Below are positions 1-6,482 of a DNA stretch of 14,950 nucleotides, in pieces (the stretch's first letter is position 1; each line of letters starts with the position of its first letter). Source of the stretch: an uncultured Flavobacteriales bacterium (GTDB lineage: Bacteria; Bacteroidota; Bacteroidia; Palsa-965). The position numbers and the translations under genes were made by a program. The stretch is from assembly GCA_946478675.1 (NCBI GenBank), contig CAMLEF010000076.1, forward strand, positions 1 to 14,950. The letters run 5' to 3'. The notes beneath the pieces were generated by a model. The model had not been told where the DNA came from. It saw only the letters and a program-made list of their open reading frames with translations, and did not search any database.

Positions 1-1
1 G

Positions 2-34
2 AATAATAATCCCGATTCCAATCCCGAGAAGTAA
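2..34 (+). CDS. C-terminal end of an upstream gene (partial)
   Basis: An open frame enters from the left edge and ends at TAA (32-34), three bases before the GTG of the next gene. The visible residues read N-N-N-P-D-S-N-P-E-K. That is too little to identify a protein. The tight spacing to the next start suggests that the two genes are co-transcribed. It could also be a chance open frame, because only ten codons are visible. Confidence 0.35.
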   Translation, partial: NNNPDSNPEK

Positions 35-37
35 GAG

Positions 38-862
38 GTGAAATCTTTCCTTTCCGGTTTCCTGCTGCTGCTGACGACAGGAACCCTTTCCGCACAGTCG
101 GATTCCATTTCATTTGGAAAAGCGTTCCCCAACAAAGGCACGTTCTACATTGCCTGGGGCTACAACAAAGACTGGTACACGAAAACCGACGTACACGTAC
201 ATGACGACGTAAACCACACGATGGATTTTACGCTGTACGACATGACGGCGCGCGACCATCCGCAGTGGCAGGATATTCTGCGCGTGCAGCCGAGCATTCC
301 GCAATACGGTTATCGTGTGGGCTGGTGGATGCCGAACGGCAAATACGGCGTCGAGCTGAATTTCGATCATGCGAAATACATTGTGAACGACTGGCAGACG
401 GTGCGGCTACGCGGAACAATTTTCGGTGAAAATTACAACACCGATACGATCGTCAACCCGGATCATTTCCTGCACCTCGAGCACACGGACGGCGCGAATT
501 TCCTGATGGCAAACGTGATGTTCCGCCACCAGCTGATCCGTGCGAAACACATTCAATCGTACTGGATCATCAAAGCGGGCGGCGGCATCGTGATCCCGCG
601 TTCGGACGTGACGCTGTTCGGGCAGCGGTGGAACCATTGTTTCCATGTGGCGGGACAGGTGGCGGGCGTTGAAACGGGTTTCCGTACGGAGTTCTATCGT
701 TATTTCTTCCTCGAGACGACGTTCAAAGGCGCGTATGCGAATTACCCGAACGTGCTTGCGATCAATAATGTTTTGATCAGTCACCGGTTTGGTGCGGCGA
801 TGGCGGAGATCCATTTCGGATTCCAGTTTCCTGTCGGCGTTTACAAAGGGTGGTTGAAATAA
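38..862 (+). CDS. Predicted outer-membrane beta-barrel protein, family not recognised
   Basis: This 274-residue protein begins with a typical Sec signal peptide: a Lys at position 2, a Leu-rich core at about residues 5-17, and likely cleavage after the Ala of L-S-A-Q near residue 19. The mature part is rich in Tyr, Trp, Phe, His and Gly. It shows alternating polar/hydrophobic stretches such as YGYRVGWW and YGVELNFD and ends in short amphipathic strands, as in Bacteroidota outer-membrane barrels. I recognise no catalytic motif and no named family. The start is GTG at 38, chosen because the signal peptide begins right there; the preceding frame ends at 34. No terminator is visible immediately after the stop. 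An outer-membrane location is inferred from composition only. Confidence 0.7.
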   Translation: MKSFLSGFLLLLTTGTLSAQSDSISFGKAFPNKGTFYIAWGYNKDWYTKTDVHVHDDVNHTMDFTLYDMTARDHPQWQDILRVQPSIPQYGYRVGWWMPNGKYGVELNFDHAKYIVNDWQTVRLRGTIFGENYNTDTIVNPDHFLHLEHTDGANFLMANVMFRHQLIRAKHIQSYWIIKAGGGIVIPRSDVTLFGQRWNHCFHVAGQVAGVETGFRTEFYRYFFLETTFKGAYANYPNVLAINNVLISHRFGAAMAEIHFGFQFPVGVYKGWLK

Positions 863-868
863 AACATA

Positions 869-905
869 ACCGCAAAGACGCCAAGGCGCGAAGAAAGGCG
901 CAAAG
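869..905. repeat. GCAAAG/GGCGC-rich short direct repeat
   Basis: Directly after the stop at 862 the sequence alternates units of the type CGCAAAG (871-877 and 899-905) with AAGGCGC (883-889) and AAGGCGC again (895-901). It has no open frame of its own. Short repeats of this flavour occur between genes in many environmental genomes, which I state from memory. No function can be read from it. Confidence 0.4.
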
Positions 906-920
906 GTTCAATGCTGATTG

Positions 921-1037
921 TTTTGCGTGAGGGATAGGAGCGGCACCCCGCAGCCCCGAAGGCTTTCGGGGCGAGGAGTATAGCGGATAGCCCGGTCCTG
1001 AAGGAAGCCCTCCGGGATCCTCCAGGACACGCCCAAA
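921..1037. ncRNA. Candidate structured RNA element (Flavo-1-like?)
   Basis: This stretch between two genes folds extensively. GCCCCGAA (953-960) pairs perfectly with TTCGGGGC (965-972). GTCCTG (995-1000) pairs with CAGGAC (1023-1028), enclosing AGGA (1002-1005) with TCCT (1018-1021) and CCC (1008-1010) with GGG (1014-1016). GGG (931-933) can pair with CCC (991-993), and GCGT (925-928) with ACGC (1029-1032) closes the whole. AGCGG and GGATAG each occur twice (939-943 and 982-986; 932-937 and 985-990). From memory, a GGATAG..AGCGG..ATAGCGG..AGCCC element with a variable hairpin is widespread in Bacteroidota, and Rfam Flavo-1 is my best guess at a name. The strand is undecided, since both sides have weak TAnnTTTG-like sequences and neither end has a T-run. 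Confidence 0.5.
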
Positions 1038-1062
1038 TTCACAACGATCATCTGGTTTTGAA

Positions 1063-1122
1063 ATTCGTATATTCGTAAGCATTCGCAACCCGTAACACGC
1101 AACCCGTAACGTAATTCGCAAC
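1063..1122. repeat. ATTCG/CGTAAC tandem degenerate repeat before a start codon
   Basis: The 60 bases before the ATG at 1125 consist of related units: ATTCGTA twice (1063-1069, 1070-1077 region), then CGCAACCCGTAAC twice exactly (1084-1096 and 1098-1110), then a degenerate copy ending near 1122. This is the 5' leader of the next gene and shows no Shine-Dalgarno site. It may be a simple-sequence remnant rather than a regulatory site. Confidence 0.55.
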
Positions 1123-1124
1123 TC

Positions 1125-1436
1125 ATGAAAATTTTTGCTGTCGACCGAATCCTTCCTACCGCTACTGAAGAAAAGATACGTGGTGTGGTGATCAAGGAAG
1201 CGCTGCACATCTGGATGCTCAACACGAAGGATATCGTGCGCGAGATGTATTTCCGCAAGGACCGTCCCGGCGTGCTGCTGGTGCTCGAGGCGGCGGATGC
1301 GCAGGAAGCGAAACGGATCCTGAACACGTTCCCGATGGTGGCGGCGGGCGTTATCGATTTCGATATTATCCCGGTGGGCTACTTTGTTCCGTTCGGCACG
1401 CTGATCGACCAGGAGCTGCTCAAGGGCGTCGAATAA
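1125..1436 (+). CDS. Small dimeric alpha/beta-barrel protein, YCII/muconolactone-isomerase-like
   Basis: A 103-residue cytoplasmic protein with no signal peptide or membrane segment. Its order is strand (MKIFAVDRI), helix (about 14-33), strand (REMYFRKD), strand (GVLLVLEA at about 49-56), helix with A-D-A-Q-E-A-K-R-I (57-67), and a strand with D-F-D-I-I-P-V (78-84). The segment that follows the ladder, LNTFPMVAAGVIDFDIIPVG, has the L..(F/L)P....G..D..I.P pattern I associate with the YCII / muconolactone delta-isomerase-like superfamily of ferredoxin-like dimeric barrels. The fold assignment rests on this pattern. No substrate or catalytic residue can be named, and an isomerase function should not be assumed. 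The gene is followed within 40 bases by its own terminator and is preceded by repeats, so it looks monocistronic. Confidence 0.65.
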   Translation: MKIFAVDRILPTATEEKIRGVVIKEALHIWMLNTKDIVREMYFRKDRPGVLLVLEAADAQEAKRILNTFPMVAAGVIDFDIIPVGYFVPFGTLIDQELLKGVE

Positions 1437-1473
1437 AATTCACGATTGCCTGTCGATAGAATCAACAGTATTT

Positions 1474-1498
1474 GTCGGGTGAATGGCCCGACTTTTTT
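1474..1498 (+). terminator. Rho-independent terminator after the YCII-like gene
   Basis: The stem GTCGGG (1474-1479) pairs perfectly with CCCGAC (1487-1492) around a 7-base loop. It is followed by six T residues (1493-1498), then A and five more T. It lies 37 bases after the stop at 1436 and ends before the next start at 1536. Confidence 0.85.
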
Positions 1499-1535
1499 AT
1501 TTTTGACTACTCACAACCAAACCCAAATCTTACAC

Positions 1536-2129
1536 ATGAAAAAACTCTACTTTCTTTCTCTTCTTGCCGGCGCCGCTTTTTCGATCAACGCTGCTGCGCA
1601 GTGCACGATCTCTTCGGCTACGGTAACGCCGAGCGGTCTTACGGTGAACGCTACGATGACGGCATCGGGCGCTACGGTTGCCGGCTACGGCTGGTCCTGG
1701 GGCGATTCGCAGGTGTCGACGTCACAGAACGCTTCGCACACGTACGCTTCTGCCGGCACGTATACGGTCTGCGCAGTTTACGTGGATCTCGCGAACACGT
1801 CGTGCGCCGATACGAACTGCCAGGTGATCACGGTTACCGCAGTCGGCATCAATGAGGCGCAGTCGCCGACGGTGAATGTGCAGGCGCTGCCGAACCCGTT
1901 CTCGAGCACGATCAACGTTCACCTCACGCTGAACCAGCCGCAAACTGTTGAAGTGGCTGTGTACAACATGACCGGCCAGAAAGTGGCGACGCTGCAGAAC
2001 GGCCCGATGAATGCGGGCAACAACACGGTAACGTGGGAGCCTGCCGGTGTTGCGGAAGGCGTTTATTTCCTGCAGGTGCGCTCGGGTGAAAACGTGATCA
2101 CGAAGAAGATCGTGTATACGCACGAATAG
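1536..2129 (+). CDS. Secreted PKD-domain protein with type IX sorting domain
   Basis: The protein has 197 residues. A signal peptide spans residues 1-22 (MKKLYFLSLL then an Ala-rich region ending A-A-A-Q). A single PKD/Ig-like domain follows at about 25-103, with the hallmarks YGWSWGDS, H-T-Y-A and G-T-Y-T-V. The C-terminal 80 residues (about 118-197) match the type A sorting domain of type IX secretion substrates: LPNPF at the start, then I-N-V-H-L, V-A-V-Y-N-M-T-G-Q-K-V, N-N-T-V-T-W, G-V-Y-F-L-Q-V, and a final basic K-K-I-V. I chose the ATG at 1536 because the signal peptide starts there; the frame is open upstream, but that region contains the preceding terminator. The protein is probably exported through the outer membrane and attached to the surface or released. 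There is no enzymatic domain, so the role is unknown. Confidence 0.85.
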   Translation: MKKLYFLSLLAGAAFSINAAAQCTISSATVTPSGLTVNATMTASGATVAGYGWSWGDSQVSTSQNASHTYASAGTYTVCAVYVDLANTSCADTNCQVITVTAVGINEAQSPTVNVQALPNPFSSTINVHLTLNQPQTVEVAVYNMTGQKVATLQNGPMNAGNNTVTWEPAGVAEGVYFLQVRSGENVITKKIVYTHE

Positions 2130-2150
2130 TTTTTCTCCAATGAAAAATGG

Positions 2151-2182
2151 AAACGGCTTCCCGGTGGGAGGCCGTTTTTTTT
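2151..2182 (+). terminator. Rho-independent terminator after the secreted PKD protein gene
   Basis: A 12-bp stem, AAACGGCTTCCC (2151-2162) with GGGAGGCCGTTT (2166-2177), has one G-T pair and a GGT loop. It runs into eight T residues (2175-2182) and starts 21 bases after the stop at 2129. Confidence 0.9.
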
Positions 2183-2218
2183 ATTCAAACGGCGGCGACG
2201 CGAGCTTCGCGTGGCAAC

Positions 2219-2254
2219 AAAAAAGAACGCCCGGGCACACACCCCCGGACGTTC
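2219..2254 (-). terminator. Rho-independent terminator closing the dcw operon
   Basis: Read on the minus strand, GAACG-T-CCGGG (2254 to 2244) pairs with CCCGG-G-CGTTC (2235 to 2225) with one internal mismatch and a loop of about 8 bases. Six T residues follow (A run at 2219-2224 on the plus strand). It lies about 60 bases beyond the yqeY stop and faces the plus-strand terminator at 2151-2182, so the two transcription units converge here. Confidence 0.85.
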
Positions 2255-2314
2255 ATTCACACATACACAATAAACAACACACTTACTCTTTGCCGTCTTT
2301 CGGCGGCGTCAATG

Positions 2315-2758
2315 CTATTTGCTGAGCAGTTCTTTTACGATGGCGGAGATCATTTTGCCATCGGCCTGCCCGGCGAATTTTTTGGTGGCGGCGCCCATCA
2401 CTTTGCCCATGTCGGCAGGAGAAGACGCGCCGGTTTCTGCGATGACCTGCTGCAGTGCGGTGCGCAGCTCGGCTTCGCTCATTTGTTTCGGAAGATATTC
2501 TTCGATGACGCCGGCCTGGAACAGTTCCACTTCAGCAAGATCGTTGCGATTCTGCTGCGTGTAGATGTCGGCGGTTTCGCGGCGCTTCTTCGCTTCTTTC
2601 TGCAGTGCTTTCGTTGCGCTCTCCTCCGTCAGTCCTTCGGGAGAAGTTTTCAGCAGCAGCACAACGGACTTGATGGCGCGCAGGGCCTCGAGACGCGGCT
2701 GGTTTTTCGCCAGCATCGCGGCTTTGATCTCATTGTTTACTTTTTCTTCGATCGTCAT
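2315..2758 (-). CDS. yqeY: GatB/YqeY domain protein
   Basis: The 147-residue protein begins MTIEEKVNNEIKAAM and is helical throughout. It has the family signatures R-L-E-A-L-R-A-I-K-S (about 22-31) and Y-L-P-K-Q-M (about 88-93), plus a C-terminal segment M-G-K-V-M-G-A-A...F-A-G-Q-A-D-G-K-M (about 117-136). These are typical of free-standing YqeY proteins, which share the C-terminal tRNA-interacting domain of the GatB subunit of Glu-tRNA(Gln) amidotransferase. The cellular role of the free-standing form is unsettled. I chose the ATG at 2758; the frame stays open to a TTG at 2791, but those 11 residues (MARPAKFNRTA) are not family-like. The gene lies 66 bases after ftsZ in the same direction and is the last gene before the operon terminator, so it is probably carried on dcw or ftsZ transcripts. 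Confidence 0.9.
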   Translation of the reverse strand: MTIEEKVNNEIKAAMLAKNQPRLEALRAIKSVVLLLKTSPEGLTEESATKALQKEAKKRRETADIYTQQNRNDLAEVELFQAGVIEEYLPKQMSEAELRTALQQVIAETGASSPADMGKVMGAATKKFAGQADGKMISAIVKELLSK

Positions 2759-2781
2759 GGCTGTGCGGTTGAACTTTGCGG

Positions 2782-2801
2782 GCCGGGCCAACGCACCCGG
2801 C
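2782..2801 (-). other. GC-rich hairpin between ftsZ and yqeY
   Basis: GCCGGG (2782-2787) pairs perfectly with CCCGGC (2796-2801) around an 8-base loop, within the 66-base gap. No T-run follows on the minus strand, so it is unlikely to be a terminator. It could affect mRNA stability or translation of yqeY; this is speculative. Confidence 0.35.
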
Positions 2802-2824
2802 TCCGCGCTGTTCGCTGAATCAAT

Positions 2825-5002
2825 CTAGTCTACGTTATCGTGCAGGAACGAATTGTTCGGGCGGATCTCGATCTTCTTCTCGTCGGTTTCCGTCAGCGTA
2901 AAACGCGACACCTGCGATTCGGAAGAATGCGGAACGTTGTCGAGCGTGATGTTGCGGCGCTTGTAAGCGGGCTCGTGTTCCATCTCGTTCAAACCCTGCG
3001 GCGTCTTGAGCTTCATGCTGAGCTCCTTCAGTCGCTGGATACGCTCCTGCGCTTTGCGGTGAATTTCTTCCGCGATGATGCGCTTTGCTTCTTCTTCGGA
3101 TTGTTTCGCCGGCTCTTCTTCTTTCTGCATCACGGGCTCCGCGACGGGAGATACTTCCGCAACGGGCTCCGATTTTTCCACCGAAGAAATTTCCTGCTGC
3201 GATTCCATCACCGGCTCCGAAGAGAGTTCGGCAACGGGCTCGCTGCTGAATTCAGCAACGGTTTCTTCCGAAGAGAAATTCATCGTCACTTCTTCCGAAG
3301 CGTTTTCTTCTGAAGCGAAATTCGTGATCTCGAATTCGACGGTGTTGTTCACGACCGGAACGATCTCTTCTTTCACTTCTTCGTTGAAGAGCTCTGCTAC
3401 CGGCTCCGAAGAAATTTCATTCGAAACTTCAGCGGTTACTTCAGCGATGGTGTTCAACTCTGCAACGGGCTCTTCGCTTTTCACTTCAGCAACGGGCTCG
3501 TCGTTGAAAAGCAGGAAAGGCTCAACAGGATTTTGTGCAACCGGTTCTGATTTCTCTACCGGCATGTCATCGCGCTTGATCACGAGGAACGGCTCGAGCG
3601 GGTTGAGATTTTCCGTTGCGGGCGTTTCCGTTTTCTGCACCGGCGTCGACACGAATGCGGACGGCTCGGGCTGCTTGTTCACGAGAAAAGGTTCGAGCGG
3701 GTTCACCGTTTGCGGCTTCTGCTCTGCTTTCGGCTCTTCGGAAGAAACTTTCGATTCTTCGAGATTGAGCACGACTTTCTCCTGCGCAGGACGCTTGGAA
3801 TATTCGTAAGCGACCGGGTTGCTTTGATTGAAACCGGTTGCGATGATCGTTACGTTGACGGCATCACCAAGCGACGGTTCGACACCGTAACCTTTGATGA
3901 TCTCCGCGGTTTGTCCGGCGGCTTCCTGGATGTAATCGGTGATCTCTCCGAGCTCGTCCATGGTGATTTCTTCAGAGCCGGAAACGATATTGAGCAGCAC
4001 GTAACGCGCGCCGATGATGTTGTTGTCGTTGAGCAGCGGTGAATTGAGCGACGACTCGACGGCACGCAGCGCGCGGCTTTCGCCGGATGCGCTGGAAGAG
4101 CCCATGATCGCTACGCCGCTGTTGCGCATGACGGTGCAGATATCGGCGAAGTCGACGTTGATCTGCTGCGTGAGGCTGATGATATCCGCGATGCTCTTGG
4201 CGGCAATCGCGAGCACGTCGTCGGCATGCGAGAACGCGTCGCTGAGCTTGAGGTTGCCGTACATCTCGCGCAGCTTGTCGTTGCAGATGACGAGCAGCGT
4301 ATCGACGTTCTGCTTGAGCTGGTCGAGTCCGTCTTCGGCTTGCTGGCGGCGCTTCTTGCCTTCGAACGCGAACGGAACCGTCACGATAGCGACCGTGAGG
4401 ATGCCCATTTCGCGGGCGATGCCGGCGATGATCGGAGCGGCGCCGGTGCCGGTACCACCACCCATGCCGGCGGTGATGAACACCATCTTCGTGTTTTTCG
4501 AAAGGATGGTGCGGATGTCTTCGATGTTTTCGATGGCAGCGTTGCGTCCCACTTCCGGGAGCGAACCTGCGCCACGACCTTCGGTGAGGGTAGCGCCCAG
4601 CACGATCTTGTGCGGTACCGGGCTCATGTCGAGCGCCTGCTTGTCGGTGTTGCAGACGACGAAGTCGACACCATTGATGCCCTGGCGGTACATGTGATTG
4701 ACAGCGTTGCTGCCGCCACCGCCGACTCCGATCACCTTGATGATCGAGGAGTGTTCAGGAAGGTCGAATTTCATAGTGATTTGTGTTTGATTATTGTGTG
4801 ATGACGTGTTGTGTGCTTCGAGTGCATCGGTTCCGCCTGCGATTCCCAGCGGATCGGCTTCCGTTACCGGGAAAGGTGTCGGCGCAGGAAGCGGATCGTT
4901 TTCATTGCTGAACGTTTTTTCTTCGTCGTTCCGCAGCGGCTCCTGCTCAGCGCCGGATTCTTCTCCGAAACTCCAATTGAAAACGTCGTTGTCCAGGTTC
5001 AT
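2825..5002 (-). CDS. ftsZ: Cell division protein FtsZ, with long linker and N-terminal extension
   Basis: This is the tubulin-like GTPase that assembles the division ring. Numbering the 725-residue form, the conserved core starts at M77 (M-K-F-D-L-P) and has I-G-V-G-G-G-G-S-N-A at 91-100, the tubulin signature GGGTGTG at 181-187 and the T7-loop N-V-D-F-A-D at 282-287. The core ends near 400. A very acidic linker (about 405-700) follows, with repeats and a charged helical stretch (about 635-665), then the C-terminal peptide NNSFLHDNVD that binds ring partners such as FtsA. The 76 codons before M77 are open and look coding for about 62 codons (acidic, Pro-rich). The last dozen (H-N-T-S-S-H-N-N-Q-T-Q) resemble an A-rich leader. 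The start is therefore ambiguous between 5002 and 4774 (649 residues). The gene is separated from ftsA by 204 bases holding an inverted repeat. Confidence 0.97.
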   Translation of the reverse strand: MNLDNDVFNWSFGEESGAEQEPLRNDEEKTFSNENDPLPAPTPFPVTEADPLGIAGGTDALEAHNTSSHNNQTQITMKFDLPEHSSIIKVIGVGGGGSNAVNHMYRQGINGVDFVVCNTDKQALDMSPVPHKIVLGATLTEGRGAGSLPEVGRNAAIENIEDIRTILSKNTKMVFITAGMGGGTGTGAAPIIAGIAREMGILTVAIVTVPFAFEGKKRRQQAEDGLDQLKQNVDTLLVICNDKLREMYGNLKLSDAFSHADDVLAIAAKSIADIISLTQQINVDFADICTVMRNSGVAIMGSSSASGESRALRAVESSLNSPLLNDNNIIGARYVLLNIVSGSEEITMDELGEITDYIQEAAGQTAEIIKGYGVEPSLGDAVNVTIIATGFNQSNPVAYEYSKRPAQEKVVLNLEESKVSSEEPKAEQKPQTVNPLEPFLVNKQPEPSAFVSTPVQKTETPATENLNPLEPFLVIKRDDMPVEKSEPVAQNPVEPFLLFNDEPVAEVKSEEPVAELNTIAEVTAEVSNEISSEPVAELFNEEVKEEIVPVVNNTVEFEITNFASEENASEEVTMNFSSEETVAEFSSEPVAELSSEPVMESQQEISSVEKSEPVAEVSPVAEPVMQKEEEPAKQSEEEAKRIIAEEIHRKAQERIQRLKELSMKLKTPQGLNEMEHEPAYKRRNITLDNVPHSSESQVSRFTLTETDEKKIEIRPNNSFLHDNVD
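3125..3550 (-). repeat. (S/E/D)EPVAE peptide repeats in the FtsZ linker
   Basis: EPVA(E/Q)-type or EPVM-type units occur at FtsZ residues 485-490, 501-506, 510-515, 532-537, 587-592, 595-600, 611-616 and 621-626, embedded in Glu/Ser-rich sequence. They look like slippage- or recombination-driven growth of a disordered linker. Confidence 0.75.
3512..3703 (-). repeat. NP(L/V)EPFL peptide repeats in the FtsZ linker
   Basis: Three copies of NPLEPFLV-type peptide occur at FtsZ residues 434-441, 467-474 and 491-497 (third copy NPVEPFLL), spaced 33 and 24 residues apart. They are short hydrophobic islands in an otherwise acidic linker. They could be binding motifs, which is inference. Confidence 0.8.
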
Positions 5003-5121
5003 GAAAACGTTGGTATAAAAAATCGTTGAAAATTACTTCACCTGAAAAATGCGGGAACTTTGCACTGTGATAACTTACTAACCCCGTATTGTTCATTCCC
5101 ACGAAGGTTATTCACAAAAAC

Positions 5122-5187
5122 AAAAACAGGATTATTAATTCCCCAATGAAAATTGTCCTTTCCGCACTTGTTAATAATCCTGTTTTT
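5122..5187. promoter_or_regulatory. Perfect 17-bp inverted repeat between ftsA and ftsZ
   Basis: The left arm (5122-5138, AAAAACAGGATTATTAA) is exactly complementary to the right arm (5171-5187), with a 32-base loop that itself contains a small CAAT-GAAA-ATTG hairpin. It begins about 20 bases after the ftsA stop. On the minus strand the second arm ends in T5 and is followed by G and T5, so the structure could act as a weak, AT-rich terminator or attenuator separating ftsA from ftsZ. It could also be a palindromic protein-binding site or an mRNA end stabiliser. I could not identify a convincing ftsZ promoter in the remaining bases (5003-5121). Confidence 0.7.
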
Positions 5188-5206
5188 CGTCTTTTGTTTT
5201 TATCGC

Positions 5207-6481
5207 TCAATGACCAGGATCTTCTTCAAACCATTGTTTGCCTTTGCTGAAGATCTGGTCGAACCAACCGCCTTTTGTCTTCTGCGAGTGGTTCTGCACT
5301 TTCGGATTTTTCTCTTCGGCAGCGCGTTGTTTCTGGTACTGCTGCAGTCCGCGCAACACGAGACCGACACCGGTTGCATACATCGGGCTGGTGACTTCTT
5401 CCGAGCTCTGCGCAAGATGTTCGTTCGGATAACCGACGCGCGTGTCCATTCCGGTTACGTACTCGAGCAGCTGCGTGACGTGCTTGAGCTGTGAGCCGCC
5501 GCCGGTGACGACGATGCCTGCGATGAGCTTCTTCTCGAAACCGGAATTGCGGATCTCGTAATACACGTGCTCGACGATCTCTTCCATGCGCGCCTGGATG
5601 ATGTGCGCGAGATTTTTCACCGAGATCTCTTTGTGCGGACGACCGCGGAGACCGGGAATGGAAACGATTTCATTTTCCTGGTTCTCGCTGGCGAGCGCAG
5701 AGCCGAATTTGATCTTCAGCAATTCCGCCTGCGTCTTGATGATGCTGCAGCCTTCTTTGATGTCTTCCGTGATGATGTTGCCGCCGAAAGGAATCACCGC
5801 AGTGTGACGGATGATGCCGTCGTGGAAGATCGCCACATCGGTTGTGCCGCCACCGATGTCGACGAGCACGACGCCCGCTTCTTTCTCTTCATCGCTGAGC
5901 ACGGCATCGGCAGACGCGAGCGGCTCGAGCGTGAGGTCGGCTACTTCGAGGCCGGCTTTCGCGACGCACTTGTAAATATTTTTTGCCGCCGCGACCTGTC
6001 CCGTGATGATGTGGAAGTTCGCTTCGAGACGTGTTCCCGCCATGCCGATCGGGTTCTTGATGCCGACTTCGTTGTCGATGATGTATTCCTGCGGGATCAC
6101 GTGAATGATCTCTTCGCCGGGCGACATCACGAGGCGGTACATGTCTTCGATGAGCTCGTCGATATCTTTCTGGCTGATCTCGTCGTCGATGCTGCGGCGC
6201 GTTTTCATGCCGCGATGCTGGAGGCTCTTGATGTGCTGGCCGGCAATGCCGACGTTCACGACTTTGATGTCGACGCCGGATTTATTGCTGGCTTCCTCCA
6301 CGGCCTGGCGGATCGCGCGAACGGTCTCGTCGATATTGAGCACGACGCCGCGTGCTACGCCGAGCGATTCCGCTTTGCCGATACCCAAAATTTCGATTTT
6401 GCCGTGCTCTGTGCGGCGGCCGACGAGCACTGCGATCTTGGTGGTACCGATGTCGAGTCCGACTACGATTTCAGATTCCAT
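5207..6481 (-). CDS. ftsA: Cell division protein FtsA
   Basis: A 424-residue actin-fold protein that polymerises on the membrane and tethers FtsZ. The visible ATP-site motifs are phosphate 1 D-I-G-T-T-K (10-15), phosphate 2 D-I-G-G-G-T-T-D (208-215) and the adenosine motif T-G-G-G-S-Q-L-K (326-333). The FtsA-specific SHS2/1C subdomain occupies about 84-165. After a short Gln/Lys-rich linker (about 381-403) the protein ends in an amphipathic helix, GGWFDQIFSKGKQWFEE (404-420), the membrane-targeting sequence. The length is normal for the family. The start lies one base after the ftsQ stop, consistent with translational coupling. An inverted repeat follows the stop. Confidence 0.97.
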   Translation of the reverse strand: MESEIVVGLDIGTTKIAVLVGRRTEHGKIEILGIGKAESLGVARGVVLNIDETVRAIRQAVEEASNKSGVDIKVVNVGIAGQHIKSLQHRGMKTRRSIDDEISQKDIDELIEDMYRLVMSPGEEIIHVIPQEYIIDNEVGIKNPIGMAGTRLEANFHIITGQVAAAKNIYKCVAKAGLEVADLTLEPLASADAVLSDEEKEAGVVLVDIGGGTTDVAIFHDGIIRHTAVIPFGGNIITEDIKEGCSIIKTQAELLKIKFGSALASENQENEIVSIPGLRGRPHKEISVKNLAHIIQARMEEIVEHVYYEIRNSGFEKKLIAGIVVTGGGSQLKHVTQLLEYVTGMDTRVGYPNEHLAQSSEEVTSPMYATGVGLVLRGLQQYQKQRAAEEKNPKVQNHSQKTKGGWFDQIFSKGKQWFEEDPGH

Positions 6482-6482
6482 G

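Noticed and set aside
777..1327. Minus-strand open frames across the 863-1124 gap
   Set aside because: They run through the folded element and repeats and into two genes. The part containing Y-P-L-Y-S and I-P-H-A-K-Q is the translated reverse of the candidate RNA, not a protein.
3075..3809. A 244-residue open frame on the plus strand rich in Ser, Thr, Ala and Gly (ATGS repeats)
   Set aside because: It is the antisense of the repetitive Glu/Ser/Pro-rich FtsZ linker. Its composition follows from the complementary codons, and the FtsZ frame is certain.
5108..5116. TTATTCACA, a match to the DnaA-box consensus, upstream of ftsZ
   Set aside because: It is a single 9-mer with one degenerate position and only a weak inverted partner at about 5068-5075. 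There is no cluster and no AT-rich unwinding element, so a chance match is likely.
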